From Candidatus Microbacterium stercoravium (GTDB lineage Bacteria > Actinomycetota > Actinomycetes > Actinomycetales > Microbacteriaceae), in the NCBI GenBank assembly GCA_019117025.1, contig DXAM01000044.1:1-32107 (forward strand): a stretch of DNA of 32,107 nt, written 5' to 3'. The position numbers and the translations under genes were made by a program. The number at the start of each line of letters is the position of its first letter. Position 1 is the stretch's first letter. The notes beneath the pieces were generated by a model. It was not told the origin of the DNA. It worked only from the letters and a program-made list of their open reading frames with translations, and made no database searches. Shown piece after piece: positions 1-8,231 of the stretch.

Positions 1-327
1 GAGCGCGAGCGACTCCATCGTCGGCTCGTCCTGCTGGATGAACGACGTGAACGTCGAAGCGCCGATGTTGTCGCCCGACGACACGAACAGGGTGTTGGGG
101 CTCTCCGACTCGAACTGGCGCACCGCGCCGACGAGCGAAGCGGCTCCCGCCACACCGCCGGCGGGATCGGCCTCGATGCGGCCGTGGAAGTCGTTGATGC
201 CGACGATGCGCACGTCGGTCGTGTCGCCCTCGACAGCCGCCGTCGCCGCTTGCGGCACGAGGATTAGGCCGCCGACGACGGCGAGCGCGGCGCAGGCCCC
301 GAGCCCGCGATTCATGGGTGATCGCAT
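1..327 (-). CDS. Secreted 5'-nucleotidase/cyclic-phosphodiesterase-like protein, N-terminal part
   Basis: Reading leftwards from ATG at 327-325, an open frame of 109 codons runs off the left edge, so the gene is partial at its 3' end. A good ribosome site (GAAGGA) lies about 6 bases before the ATG. Residues 1-31 form a signal peptide: positive start, hydrophobic stretch and an Ala-rich cleavage region. The mature part starts with IVGINDFHGR (residues 41-50) and continues to FVSSGDNIGAS (81-91). These are the first two metal-binding motifs of the UshA/YfkN-type calcineurin-like phosphoesterases that hydrolyse nucleotides or 2',3'-cyclic nucleotides outside the cell. The missing C-terminal nucleotidase domain would lie beyond the window, so the exact substrate cannot be judged. 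It lies downstream of cofE but is separated from it by a hairpin. Confidence 0.85.
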   Translation of the reverse strand, partial: MRSPMNRGLGACAALAVVGGLILVPQAATAAVEGDTTDVRIVGINDFHGRIEADPAGGVAGAASLVGAVRQFESESPNTLFVSSGDNIGASTFTSFIQQDEPTMESLAL

Positions 328-387
328 TGCAGTCCTTCGAACAGGGATTCGCGTCGCCCCGGTTCAGGGCGTCAGAACTTGTTCTAG

Positions 388-408
388 CGCGCTTGGGCGC
401 CGAGCGCG
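388..408 (-). terminator. Hairpin between cofE and the 5'-nucleotidase gene
   Basis: A 9-bp stem (388-396 with 400-408, one G-T pair) closes a 3-base loop in the 118-base gap after the cofE stop. There is no clear T-run, so it is a possible terminator only. The gap also holds AGAACTTGTTCT (374-385), a short inverted repeat of unknown meaning. Confidence 0.4.
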
Positions 409-445
409 AGACCCCTCGGTGAACGGCAGGTGAAGTCGGGCGGCC

Positions 446-1213
446 TCAGGCGTCGCCGCGGCCGGCGGCGTACCCGTCGGCGAAGGCCTCGTCGTACCCC
501 TTGCGGAACATGTCCGTCGGCCCCGTGCGCGGAATCGTTCGGGCGCCGGGCAGGTCGAGGGATCCGACGAGATCCGCACGCCCGCGCACGACGGCGACCG
601 GTCGGCCCGTCGCCTTGCCCTTCACGAGATCGGCGGCCGAGCACAGCTCGTCGGCGACGCACGGCAGCGTGACCGACAGCTCGCGGCCCTGCGCGTCGGT
701 CGTGCCGCGCAGGTCTTCGAACACGGTGACGCCGGCGGATCCGATGGCCTGGTCGGTCTGTCCGTCGCGCCAGGCGCGCCCCAGCGTGTCGCTCACGAGC
801 ACGCCCACGTCGACGCCGAAGCGCGCGCGGAGGCTCGCCGCGAGCGCGCGCGCCGAGGCATCCGGATCCTCGGGCAGCAGCAGGATCGTGCCCTCGGGCG
901 TGTTCGACGCGTCGACGCCCGCGGCCGCAGCGACGATGCCGAGGCGGCTCTCGACGATGCGCGTCGTGGATCCGGTTGCGGGGTTGGTGCGCGAAGCGAC
1001 GACGCGCACGGTCTCGGCCGTGATCGCGTCTTCGCGGTCATCGGCGTCGACGAAGCGCCCCTCGGCCTTCGAGATGATCTTGCTCGTGACGACGACGATG
1101 TCGCCCGGCGCGATGCCCTCGTCGCCGGCAGCGAGCGCGTCGCCGATGACGACCGCGAGGTCGGTTCCGGCGGTGATCTCCCCGATCCCCTCCGGAGCCC
1201 AGATCGAGATCAC
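446..1213 (-). CDS. cofE: Coenzyme F420-0:L-glutamate ligase
   Basis: The 255-residue product matches the CofE family (usual size about 245-255), which adds gamma-linked glutamates to F420-0 in the cytosol using GTP. Family motifs visible are [13 protein letters not shown] near the N-terminus and [18 protein letters not shown] in the middle. In mycobacteria this domain is fused to a nitroreductase-like domain in FbiB; here it stands alone. The start is a GTG at 1213-1211 that overlaps the TGA of the upstream acetyltransferase (GTGA, 4 bases), indicating translational coupling. No other F420 gene is in the window. The gene implies that the organism makes F420. The family call is firm; the number of glutamates added cannot be read from sequence. 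Confidence 0.9.
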   Translation of the reverse strand: MISIWAPEGIGEITAGTDLAVVIGDALAAGDEGIAPGDIVVVTSKIISKAEGRFVDADDREDAITAETVRVVASRTNPATGSTTRIVESRLGIVAAAAGVDASNTPEGTILLLPEDPDASARALAASLRARFGVDVGVLVSDTLGRAWRDGQTDQAIGSAGVTVFEDLRGTTDAQGRELSVTLPCVADELCSAADLVKGKATGRPVAVVRGRADLVGSLDLPGARTIPRTGPTDMFRKGYDEAFADGYAAGRGDA

Positions 1214-1716
1214 CGGCTGAAGCGGATCTCGGTGAGGTGCTCGCCGAGGAACGGCTCGGTGCGCTTGGTGCCGTCGATCGTGAAGCCGCGCTTCTCATAG
1301 AAGCCGGTGCCGCCGGGGTAGTTCTCGGCGATCCATCCGTACAGCGGCTCATCGTCGTCGACCACGGCGTCGAACAGCTTGCGCCCGATGCCCTTGCGGT
1401 GCCACGAGTCGAGCAGGAAGACGAAGTACAGCTCGCGCGGCGCGGGGGCGTCGTCGTCGCGCGCGGGGCCCGACGCGGCGAAGCCGACGATGTGTCCGTC
1501 GACCAGAGCCGCGGCGTGGCGGTGATCCTCCCCGCGAGCCGAGTAGTTGCTCCACAGATCTGCGAGCCGCTTGGGCGAGACGGCCTCGAGCGCGGCAGAC
1601 GAGATCATGCCGTCGTACGTCTCGTGCCACACCTGCGCGTGGACGCGTCCCATGTCTGCGGCATCGGCGTCGCGGATGGGGCGGACAAGAACCTCAAGCT
1701 GTGTGTTGGTGTCCAT
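1210..1716 (-). CDS. GNAT-family N-acetyltransferase
   Basis: A 168-residue protein with the GNAT fold signature: an N-terminal strand ([17 protein letters not shown]), the central strand [20 protein letters not shown] carrying the acetyl-CoA loop (RKGIG), and the C-terminal segment [10 protein letters not shown] typical of the family. GNAT enzymes transfer an acetyl group from acetyl-CoA to an amine. The acceptor here is unknown. A longer open frame runs upstream to 2391, but the ATG at 1716-1714 gives a standard GNAT length and begins at the usual point, while the extension overlaps the divergent hydrolase gene. Its stop overlaps the cofE start, so the two form an operon. A functional link to F420 is not shown. 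Confidence 0.82.
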   Translation of the reverse strand: MDTNTQLEVLVRPIRDADAADMGRVHAQVWHETYDGMISSAALEAVSPKRLADLWSNYSARGEDHRHAAALVDGHIVGFAASGPARDDDAPAPRELYFVFLLDSWHRKGIGRKLFDAVVDDDEPLYGWIAENYPGGTGFYEKRGFTIDGTKRTEPFLGEHLTEIRFSR

Positions 1717-1761
1717 GGCGCGAGCATAGGGCGCGCCCGTGCGAGACGCGAATCGGCGTGA

Positions 1762-1774
1762 CACAATAATTGTG
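1762..1774. promoter_or_regulatory. Perfect 13-base palindrome CACAATAATTGTG in the divergent promoter region
   Basis: This palindrome (CACAAT-A-ATTGTG) sits in the 141-base gap between the acetyltransferase and the hydrolase/rocD pair, about 85 bases before the latter's start. It is AT-rich in otherwise GC-rich DNA and resembles an operator; its AATAAT core might also serve as a -10 element. In mycobacteria the equivalent hydrolase-rocD genes lie next to an AsnC/Lrp regulator. No such regulator is in this window, so the binding protein is unknown. Confidence 0.5.
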
Positions 1775-1857
1775 GCGTGCCTGAGCGAAGGCGTTGAGTC
1801 GCTCCGCCGGGCCAAGGGGACAGCGTCCGCCATTCGTTTCACGACGAGGAGCGTCAA

Positions 1858-2727
1858 ATGTCCGAGATCATCGAGGCGCCGACCCCGACGCCGGTGCGCA
1901 CGCAGCATCCGCGCCGGTATCTGATGTGCCGGCCCGAGCACTTCACGGTGTCGTACTCCATCAATCCATGGATGCATCCCGCCGATCCCACCGACACGGC
2001 GCGCGCGGTCGCGCAGTGGCAGACCCTGTACGACGCGTACCGCGCCCTGGGGCACGAGATCGAGCTGATCGCGCCGCAGCCGGGGCTGCCCGACATGGTG
2101 TACACCGCGAACGGCGGGTTCATCATCGACGGCGTCGCGTATCCGCCGAAGTTCCGCCACGCTGAGCGCCAGGGCGAGGAACGGTACTTCACCGAGTGGT
2201 TCCAGGAGCGCGGGCTCGACGTCGTCGAGCCGCGCACCACGAACGAGGGCGAGGGCGACTTCCTGCTCGCGGGCGAGGTGATCCTCGCGGGGCGCGGATT
2301 CCGTTCGTCTGACGAGAGCCACCGCGAGATCGCCGACATCTTCGCGCGCGAGGTCGTCTCGCTGACGCTCGTGGACCCGCGGTTCTACCACCTCGATACG
2401 GCGCTGTCGGTGCTGGATCCCGTGGTCGCGCCCGGCGCGGAGCCGACGATCGCATACCTGCCGGGCGCGTTCGACGAGCCGAGCCGCCGTGTGCTGGAGG
2501 AGCGCTTCCCGAACGCGATCCGCGTGGCGGACGCCGACGGATCCGTCTTCGGCCTCAATTCGGCGAGCGACGGGCAGAACGTCTTCATCTCGCCGCGCGC
2601 GACGGGCTTCGAAGCGCAGCTCGCCGAGCGCGGGTACACGCCCGTGACCATCGACCTGTCCGAGCTGCTGCTCGGGGGCGGCGGCATCAAGTGCTGCACG
2701 CTCGAGCTGAGAGGAACCGCATCATGA
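1858..2727 (+). CDS. Dimethylargininase/amidinotransferase-family hydrolase
   Basis: A 289-residue protein of the guanidino-group-modifying family (DDAH, arginine deiminase-like and amidinotransferase enzymes). Visible features are NPWMHP near residue 36, the substrate-binding acidic motif NEGEGDF (129-135), the catalytic histidine in FYHLDTAL (His178), and the nucleophilic cysteine in GGGGIKCCTLEL (Cys279 by alignment of CxT; Cys280 is adjacent). Members cleave methylated arginine, arginine or citrulline-type substrates, and the exact one cannot be fixed from sequence. The AGGAG before ATG 1858 supports this start. It overlaps rocD by ATGA, an arrangement like mycobacterial Rv2323c-rocD. This suggests arginine or methylarginine is degraded to feed ornithine-type nitrogen into glutamate. 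Confidence is high for family, moderate for reaction. Confidence 0.82.
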   Translation: MSEIIEAPTPTPVRTQHPRRYLMCRPEHFTVSYSINPWMHPADPTDTARAVAQWQTLYDAYRALGHEIELIAPQPGLPDMVYTANGGFIIDGVAYPPKFRHAERQGEERYFTEWFQERGLDVVEPRTTNEGEGDFLLAGEVILAGRGFRSSDESHREIADIFAREVVSLTLVDPRFYHLDTALSVLDPVVAPGAEPTIAYLPGAFDEPSRRVLEERFPNAIRVADADGSVFGLNSASDGQNVFISPRATGFEAQLAERGYTPVTIDLSELLLGGGGIKCCTLELRGTAS

Positions 2728-3896
2728 CCTCGCACATCGCGCGCAACTACGCGCCCCTGCCGGTCGAGATCGCCTCGGCCGACGGGGCCTGGACGACCGA
2801 TACCGAGGGGCGCCGCTACCTCGACATGCTCGCCGGGTACTCGGCGCTGAACTTCGGCCACCGCAACGCCGATCTCGTGAAGGCGGCGAAGGATCAGCTC
2901 GACCGCGTGACGCTCACGAGCCGCGCGTTCTCGAGCGACCGGCTCGAGCCGTTCGCCGCCGCGCTCGCGGACCTCTGCGGCAAGGACCTGGTGCTTCCGA
3001 TGAACACCGGCGCGGAAGCGGTCGAGACCGGCATCAAGGTGGCGAGGGCGTGGGGCTACCGCGTCAAGGGGATCCCCGAGGGCCGGGCCAAGATCGTGGT
3101 CGCCGAGAACAACTTCCACGGGCGCACGACGACGATCGTGGGCTTCTCGAACGACGACGACGCCCGCGCCGACTTCGGGCCGTTCGCGCCCGGATTCGTC
3201 ACGGTGCCGTTCGGCGACGCCGACGCGCTCGCCGCGGCGATCGACGACGACACGGCGGCCGTGCTCATCGAGCCCATCCAGGGCGAGGCGGGCATCGTCG
3301 TGCCGCCCGATGGGTACCTCACCGCCGTGCGCGAGGTCACGCGATCGCGGAACGTGCTGATGATCGCCGATGAGATCCAGTCGGGGCTCGGCCGCACCGG
3401 TCACACGTTCGCGTGCGATCGCGAGGGAGTCGTGCCCGACATGTATCTGCTGGGCAAGGCGCTCGGCGGCGGCATCGTGCCGGTGTCGGCCGTCGTCGCC
3501 GACGAAGACGTGCTGGGCGTCATCGAGCCGGGCCAGCACGGATCGACCTTCGGCGGCAATCCGCTCGCAGCGGCGGTCGGGCACGCGGTCGTGACGATGC
3601 TCGCGACCGGCGAATGGCAGGAGCGCGCGCGGCGGCTCGGCGAGCACCTCGAGGGCCGCCTCGCTCCACTCATCGGCAGCGGGGTGACCGAACTGCGCTG
3701 CGTGGGCCTGTGGGCCGGCATCGACGTGGACCCGTCGCTCGGCACGGGCCGTGAGATCAGCGAGCGGCTGCTCGCGCGCGGCGTGCTCGTGAAGGACACG
3801 CACGGCCAGACGATCCGCATGGCCCCGCCCCTGACGATCCGCCCGACCGAGCTCGACTGGGCCGTGGAGCAGCTGGCGCTCGTGCTGCGGACGTAG
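2724..3896 (+). CDS. rocD: Ornithine--oxo-acid aminotransferase
   Basis: A 390-residue class III PLP aminotransferase that converts ornithine and 2-oxoglutarate to glutamate semialdehyde and glutamate. Motifs are the phosphate loop region NTGAEAVETGIKVAR, the PLP-ring aspartate in LMIADEIQSGLGRTG, and the Schiff-base lysine in YLLGKALGGG. The frame is open from 2691, but the ATG at 2724 is chosen. It follows AGAGGAA at a suitable distance, begins the typical N-terminus, and overlaps the hydrolase stop (ATGA). Length matches RocD (about 400). With the preceding hydrolase it forms an arginine/ornithine degradation unit. It ends convergently against the LacI gene. Confidence 0.9.
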   Translation: MTSHIARNYAPLPVEIASADGAWTTDTEGRRYLDMLAGYSALNFGHRNADLVKAAKDQLDRVTLTSRAFSSDRLEPFAAALADLCGKDLVLPMNTGAEAVETGIKVARAWGYRVKGIPEGRAKIVVAENNFHGRTTTIVGFSNDDDARADFGPFAPGFVTVPFGDADALAAAIDDDTAAVLIEPIQGEAGIVVPPDGYLTAVREVTRSRNVLMIADEIQSGLGRTGHTFACDREGVVPDMYLLGKALGGGIVPVSAVVADEDVLGVIEPGQHGSTFGGNPLAAAVGHAVVTMLATGEWQERARRLGEHLEGRLAPLIGSGVTELRCVGLWAGIDVDPSLGTGREISERLLARGVLVKDTHGQTIRMAPPLTIRPTELDWAVEQLALVLRT

Positions 3897-3919
3897 GGAC
3901 GGGAGCGGACCGCCCTACG
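3892..3919. terminator. Bidirectional hairpin between rocD and the LacI gene
   Basis: CGTAGGG plus CGG (3892-3902, one bulged A) pairs with CCG plus CCCTACG (3910-3919) around a 7-base loop. The stems contain both stop codons of the convergent genes, whose 3' ends are 18 bases apart, so it can serve either direction. Confidence 0.5.
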
Positions 3920-4943
3920 CCCCCGAGCTCTCGCGCACGACGAGCGACGGCTGCATCGTCACGGTGCGGTGCGTGTGCTCGTCGGGGGTGAGGATCTCCT
4001 CGAGCAGCAGCGCGGCAGCGGTGAGCCCCATGTCCTGGCCCGGCTGGGCCACGGAGGAGATGGGGACCACGTTGTCGTGCGCGAAGTGGTTGTTGTCGTG
4101 GCCGATCACCGCGATATCGCGCGGCACGTCGATCCCGCGCACCTGCAGCGCGTGGATCGCGCCGGCCGCCAGCGCGTCGGCAGCGGCGATCAGGCCGTCG
4201 GGGCGCAGGTGCGCGCTGCGCGCCGAGAGCTCGTCGCCGAGCTCCGTGCCGCCGCGCATCGTGATGCGCTCGGTCTCGATGACCTCGAGCGACACGCCGG
4301 CCTCCTCGGCGACGGCGCGCTGCGCACCGTGCAGGCGGTCGGAGATCGCACGGAGGCCGAACGGCCCTCCGGCGAACAGCAGCCGTGTGCGTCCGTTCTC
4401 GATCAGGTGCCGCGCCGCGATGTAGCCGCCGAACTCGTCGTCGTTGACGACGCCGCACGCATCGTCGGCGCCCGGCCAGTTGACGAGCACGAGCGGCGTG
4501 CCGCGGTCGCGCACGGCATATGCCGCGTCGAGGGGGGCGTCGAGGGGTGCGAGGATGAGCCCGCTCAACTGGGATTCCTCGAACAACGTCAGGTGCGCGT
4601 TCTGCTTGTCGAGGTCGACGTCGCTGTTCGCCAGCACGAGCTGCCGCGACTGCTCGTCGAGTCCTGCCTCGATCCCGCGCGTGATATCGAGGAAGAACGA
4701 GTTGCCGAGGTCGACGACCACGAAGCCGACCGTGTGGGAGCGCCCGACGGCCAATCGCCGAGCGGCCTCGTTGCGCACGAACCCGAGGTCGGCGATCGCC
4801 TTCTCGACGCGCTCGCGCGTGGCATCGGTGACGACGGTCGGGTTGTTGAGGACGTTCGAGACCGTGCCCATCGACACGCGGGCGTGCCGCGCGACATCTT
4901 TCATCGACGGGCGACTGTGTCCGCCGGGCGTGGTGAGTTTCAT
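3915..4943 (-). CDS. LacI-family transcriptional regulator of the rhamnoside/galactoside locus
   Basis: A 342-residue LacI/GalR repressor. Residues 14-33 (MKDVARHARVSMGTVSNVLN) are the helix-turn-helix, followed by the hinge NEAARRLAVGRS and a periplasmic-binding-protein-like effector domain starting VGFVVVDLGNSFF. A GTG at 4952 would add three residues, but it lies only 2 bases after GAGAGA. The ATG at 4943 has better spacing and is preferred. It diverges from the binding-protein operon, and two LacI-type palindromes lie in the shared gap, so autoregulation and control of that operon are likely. A third copy before the MFS gene widens the regulon. The inducer is probably a sugar released from the imported glycoside, such as rhamnose or galactose; this is inference. 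Confidence 0.88.
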   Translation of the reverse strand: MKLTTPGGHSRPSMKDVARHARVSMGTVSNVLNNPTVVTDATRERVEKAIADLGFVRNEAARRLAVGRSHTVGFVVVDLGNSFFLDITRGIEAGLDEQSRQLVLANSDVDLDKQNAHLTLFEESQLSGLILAPLDAPLDAAYAVRDRGTPLVLVNWPGADDACGVVNDDEFGGYIAARHLIENGRTRLLFAGGPFGLRAISDRLHGAQRAVAEEAGVSLEVIETERITMRGGTELGDELSARSAHLRPDGLIAAADALAAGAIHALQVRGIDVPRDIAVIGHDNNHFAHDNVVPISSVAQPGQDMGLTAAALLLEEILTPDEHTHRTVTMQPSLVVRESSGA

Positions 4944-4978
4944 ATTGGTCACATTCTCTCGCGGATCTTCCGACGCAC

Positions 4979-5007
4979 TTGCAATTGAACCGCTTCAAAC
5001 ATAGCGT
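4979..5007 (+). promoter_or_regulatory. Predicted promoter of the first sugar-import operon
   Basis: TTGCAA (4979-4984), a 17-base spacer and TAGCGT (5002-5007) resemble a housekeeping sigma promoter. The first operator fills the spacer and the second begins at the last base of the -10, an arrangement suited to repression. The hexamers are only moderate matches. Confidence 0.4.
4985..4998. promoter_or_regulatory. LacI-type operator 1
   Basis: TTGAACCGCTTCAA is a palindrome with the central CG typical of LacI-family sites (TTGAA-N4-TTCAA). An identical copy starts exactly 22 bases downstream, about two helical turns, so both face the same side of the DNA. The divergent regulator at 3915-4943 is the obvious binding partner. 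Confidence 0.78.
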
Positions 5008-5020
5008 TGAACCGCTTCAA
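5007..5020. promoter_or_regulatory. LacI-type operator 2
   Basis: Second exact copy of TTGAACCGCTTCAA; identity with the first copy extends to the next two bases (AC/ACC context). It lies at or just after the predicted -10 and 41 bases before the binding-protein ATG, where a bound repressor would block transcription start. Confidence 0.78.
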
Positions 5021-5061
5021 ACCGCACGCGGCCGTGTTCGACCGCGAATCAAGGAGGATTC

Positions 5062-6357
5062 ATGAGACTCACGCGCAAGACTCTGACGCGAAGTGCGATG
5101 GCTGCCGTGGCCGGCACATCGGCGTTCGCCCTGATGGCATGCTCGGGCGGAGGCGCCGGCGGCGGAGGATCCGCCGACGCGTTCTCGGTGCTCGTCAACG
5201 TCGAGAACGCTGAGGTTCCCGCGGTGCTCGACACGCTCGCCGCCGGCGCGTGCTCGGAGCAGGCCGACACCCTGCCGCTCGAGGTCGAGACCACCCCGCA
5301 GACGAACCTCGACCAGCAGCTCCAGCTGCAGGCCGGGCAGGCTGCGCTCCCGGTGCTGTTCTCCGCGGGCAACGCCCCCTCGCTCACCGCCGAGCTGGCG
5401 GATGCCGGTCACGTCGCCGACTTCGAGAAGGTGCTCGGCGACCTCGGCATCGCCGACCAGATCGAGCCCGCCGCGGTCTCGACGATCGAGAGCCTGTACG
5501 GCGGATTCCGCGCACTGCCGTTCGAGTACAACGTCGAGGGCATCTGGTACAACAAGCAGATCTTCGAAGAGAACGGCATCGACGAGCCGCAGACGTTCGA
5601 CGACATGGTCGCGGCGGCCGAGACGCTGAACGACGCGGGCGTGCAGCCGTTCTCCGCGAGCGGCGAGCAGGGATGGCCCATCACGCGCCTGATCTCGAGC
5701 TACCTCTTCCGCGACCTCGGCCCCGACGCGATGCAGAAGGTCGCCGACGGCGAGGCCGAGCTCACGGACCCCGAGTACGTCGCCGCCGCCCAGGCGATCG
5801 CCGATCTCGGCGCCGAGGGCTGGTTCGGCAAGGGCGTCGGCTCGATCGACATGGCGACCAGCGAGAACCAGTTCCTCAACGGATCCGCCGCGATGTTCTA
5901 CATGGGCAGCTGGTTCCTCAGCGGCCTCAACGACCCCGAGATGAACCAGATCGGCGTCGAGAACGTCGGCTTCATGCCCTTCCCCGCCGTCGAGGGCGGC
6001 GCGGGCGACCGCTCGCAGCTCGCCGCCAACGTCGGCCTGCCGCTGACGATGAACGCGAATCTCGTCGACGACGACACGTCGGGCTGGCTCGAGTGCATCG
6101 TCGAGAACTACGGCGCGACGGCCCTCGAGCAGGAGAACCGCGTGTCGGGCTTCGCGCTGAACGACGAGGTCGAAGACGTTCCCGAGCTCACGAGCATGGT
6201 GCAGCAGCAGGTCGCCGACACCGAGACGACCGTGCTCTGGTTCGAGGCCCTGTTCTCCGCGGAGGCCACGACCACCAGCCAGCGCAACGCCGCTCCCCTC
6301 GTGACCGGATCCCTCTCCGCCGAGGAGTTCATGCAGAAGGTCCAGGCCGACCTGTGA
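5062..6357 (+). CDS. ABC transporter sugar-binding lipoprotein, CUT1 family (system 1)
   Basis: A 431-residue family 1 extracellular solute-binding protein. The N-terminus has positive residues, a hydrophobic stretch and the lipobox FALMAC with Cys27 as lipidation site, followed by a Gly/Ser linker, so it is anchored outside the membrane. It captures a sugar or oligosaccharide for the two permeases that follow. A strong AGGAGG lies before ATG 5062. It is closely related to the binding protein at 26483: EGIWYNKQ, DAMQK-ADGEA-LTDPEY and ENVGFMPFPAVEGGAGD are shared, while the N-terminal lobe diverges, as expected if the ligands differ. Cys64 and Cys345 have counterparts in the paralogue and may form a disulphide. 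The adjacent rhamnosidase suggests a rhamnose-containing ligand. Confidence 0.9.
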   Translation: MRLTRKTLTRSAMAAVAGTSAFALMACSGGGAGGGGSADAFSVLVNVENAEVPAVLDTLAAGACSEQADTLPLEVETTPQTNLDQQLQLQAGQAALPVLFSAGNAPSLTAELADAGHVADFEKVLGDLGIADQIEPAAVSTIESLYGGFRALPFEYNVEGIWYNKQIFEENGIDEPQTFDDMVAAAETLNDAGVQPFSASGEQGWPITRLISSYLFRDLGPDAMQKVADGEAELTDPEYVAAAQAIADLGAEGWFGKGVGSIDMATSENQFLNGSAAMFYMGSWFLSGLNDPEMNQIGVENVGFMPFPAVEGGAGDRSQLAANVGLPLTMNANLVDDDTSGWLECIVENYGATALEQENRVSGFALNDEVEDVPELTSMVQQQVADTETTVLWFEALFSAEATTTSQRNAAPLVTGSLSAEEFMQKVQADL

Positions 6358-6363
6358 TCCGCG

Positions 6364-6387
6364 TGAGGGCGGCGAGAGCCGCCCTCA
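6364..6387 (+). terminator. Intercistronic hairpin after binding-protein gene 1
   Basis: TGAGGGCGGC (6364-6373) pairs perfectly with GCCGCCCTCA (6378-6387) around a GAGA (GNRA) tetraloop. No T-run follows. Inside an operon, such a hairpin usually limits read-through or protects the upstream mRNA, so the binding protein is made in excess over the permeases. Confidence 0.65.
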
Positions 6388-6409
6388 TCGCCGGGAGGAG
6401 ATTTTCCGG

Positions 6410-7303
6410 ATGAAGAACATTCTCGGTGACAGGCGAGCCGCTTTCGTGCTGCTTGCGCCTGCGCTGCTCGTCTACTCGGTGATCATGCTGGTGCCCGTCG
6501 TGGTGTCGCTCGGTTACACCGTGTTCGAAGGCAACGCGATCAGCGGCTTCGAATTCGTCGGCTTCGACAACTTCGTGCGCCTCATCGGCGACGCCAGGGC
6601 GCACCAGGCGCTGCTGTTCACCCTCAAATACGCGCTCGTCGTGACGATCGGCCAGGTCGTCGTCGGGTACATGCTGTCGCTGCTGTACGTGTTCGGCCTG
6701 AAGCGGGCCTCGAGCGTCGTGCGCACGCTCGTGTTCTTCCCGATCGTGATGCCGACCGTCGCCGTCGCGCTGCTGTTCCAGCAGCTCTTCTCGATCGCAC
6801 CGACCGAGGGCGTCGTCAACTCGATGCTGGCCGGCTTCGGCGGCGTGCCCGTCGACTGGTTCGGCGACGGCGGCAGCGCCTTCGTCGTGATCGCGATCAT
6901 GGACATCTGGCGCTCGATGGGCTTCTACGGCGTGCTGCTGTACGCGGGTCTCGTCGACATTCCCGAAGACGTGCTCGAGTCGGCGCGCCTCGACGGCGCG
7001 AGCGGTTGGCGCCTCGTGAAGCACATCGTGCTGCCGCTCTCGCTGCCCGTGCTGATCTCGTCGATCATCTTCTCGATCAACGGCACGCTCAAGGTCTTCG
7101 ACAGCGTCATGGCGCTGACCTCGGGCGGTCCCGGCACCAGCACCAGCCCCCTCACGATCTCCGTGTTCGACCACGCCTTCACCTACGGCGAGTACGGCTA
7201 CGGATCCACCCTCGCGATGCTGCTGACGATCATCTGCCTCATCGTGACGATCTTCATCTTCCGCGGCTCGCGGCGCGATCTGACGAAGGACGGCCCCCGA
7301 TGA
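6410..7303 (+). CDS. ABC transporter permease, CUT1 MalF type (system 1)
   Basis: A 297-residue integral membrane protein with about six hydrophobic segments, the first at residues 10-32. The cytoplasmic EAA loop that contacts the ATPase is seen at about residues 186-210 (EDVLESARLDGASG, then IVLPL). GGGAGGAG lies before ATG 6410. It pairs with the next permease to form the channel for the sugar delivered by the lipoprotein at 5062. It closely resembles the permease at 27869, including FEFVGFDNF and the same residue position for the EAA loop. No ATPase gene is nearby, so a shared ATPase of the MsiK/MsmX kind is expected elsewhere in the genome. Confidence 0.9.
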   Translation: MKNILGDRRAAFVLLAPALLVYSVIMLVPVVVSLGYTVFEGNAISGFEFVGFDNFVRLIGDARAHQALLFTLKYALVVTIGQVVVGYMLSLLYVFGLKRASSVVRTLVFFPIVMPTVAVALLFQQLFSIAPTEGVVNSMLAGFGGVPVDWFGDGGSAFVVIAIMDIWRSMGFYGVLLYAGLVDIPEDVLESARLDGASGWRLVKHIVLPLSLPVLISSIIFSINGTLKVFDSVMALTSGGPGTSTSPLTISVFDHAFTYGEYGYGSTLAMLLTIICLIVTIFIFRGSRRDLTKDGPR

Positions 7304-8208
7304 ACACCACGCAGTCCACCAGGATGCTGACGACATCCGGATCGCGCCGCCAGCGCTTGCGCGTGCCGCGCCGCCGCTCGGTCAACCGCTTCCGACGCCT
7401 GCCGCTCTGGATCGCGGTCACGGTGCTGCTCATCGTGGTCGGCTACCCGCTCATCTGGCTCCTGCTGGGGTCGTTCAAGTCGCAGCGGGAGTTCCTCGAG
7501 GAGCCGACCTGGGCGCTCCCGCAGCAGTGGAGCTTCGAGAACTACGCCACGGCGTGGGACACCGCGGGGCTCGGCTCGGCGCTGTTCAACAGCACCATCA
7601 CCGTCGTACCCGCGCTGTTCTGCATGCTGCTGTTCGGCACGGCCGCGGCGTTCGCGCTCGAGGTGCTCGTGTGGAAGGGCCGCGGCGCCGTGCTGATGAT
7701 CTTCCTCGCGGGCATCATGGTCCCCGCGCAGATGATCCTGCTGCCGCTGTTCAGCGCCTATTTCCAGACGGGTCTCACGGGCTCGCTGTGGCCGCTGTTC
7801 CTGACATATACGGCAACCGGCATGCCTCTCACCGTCTTCCTGATGGCGACATACTTCCGTGCAATCCCGCGCGAGGTGTTCGAAGCGGCGACGCTCGACG
7901 GGGCATCGATCTACCGGCAGTTCTTCTCGGTCGCGGTGCCGATGATGAAGAACGGCCTGTTCACCGTCGGCCTCGTGCAGTTCTTCTTCTTCTGGAACGA
8001 CCTGCTCATCTCGCTCACGTTCGCGAACTCGAGCAAGCTCCGCACGCTCCAGGTCGCGCTCCTGAACTTCAACGGCAACTTCGGCACGACGCAGTACGGT
8101 CCGCTCTTCGCGGCCGTCAGCATCAACGTATTCGCGCTGCTCATCATCTATCTCCTGCTCAACCAGAGCATTCAGAAGGGCTTGACGGCCGGCGCCGTCA
8201 AGGGATGA
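7300..8208 (+). CDS. ABC transporter permease, CUT1 MalG type (system 1)
   Basis: A 302-residue MalG-type permease. The basic N-terminus (residues 1-35) is followed by membrane segments beginning LPLWIAVTVLLIVVGYPLIW. The EAA loop is seen as PREVFEAATLDGAS (Glu195-Ala196-Ala197, Gly201). The start ATG at 7300 overlaps the TGA of the preceding permease (ATGA), so translation is coupled; the open frame upstream of it is only a shadow of the previous gene. It forms the heterodimeric import channel with the 6410 gene and is followed after 23 bases by the rhamnosidase. A paralogue lies at 28752. Confidence 0.9.
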   Translation: MNTTQSTRMLTTSGSRRQRLRVPRRRSVNRFRRLPLWIAVTVLLIVVGYPLIWLLLGSFKSQREFLEEPTWALPQQWSFENYATAWDTAGLGSALFNSTITVVPALFCMLLFGTAAAFALEVLVWKGRGAVLMIFLAGIMVPAQMILLPLFSAYFQTGLTGSLWPLFLTYTATGMPLTVFLMATYFRAIPREVFEAATLDGASIYRQFFSVAVPMMKNGLFTVGLVQFFFFWNDLLISLTFANSSKLRTLQVALLNFNGNFGTTQYGPLFAAVSINVFALLIIYLLLNQSIQKGLTAGAVKG

Positions 8209-8231
8209 TCGGCGTGCAGAGAGGAACACAT

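Noticed and set aside
374-385. AGAACTTGTTCT as an SOS (LexA) box
   Set aside because: The spacing between the GAAC and GTTC arms is 2 bases, not the 4 of the Gram-positive LexA box, and it is not placed before a DNA-repair gene.
1717-2391. N-terminal extension of the GNAT frame
   Set aside because: It overlaps the divergent hydrolase gene and its composition is not protein-like. ATG 1716 gives a full GNAT domain.
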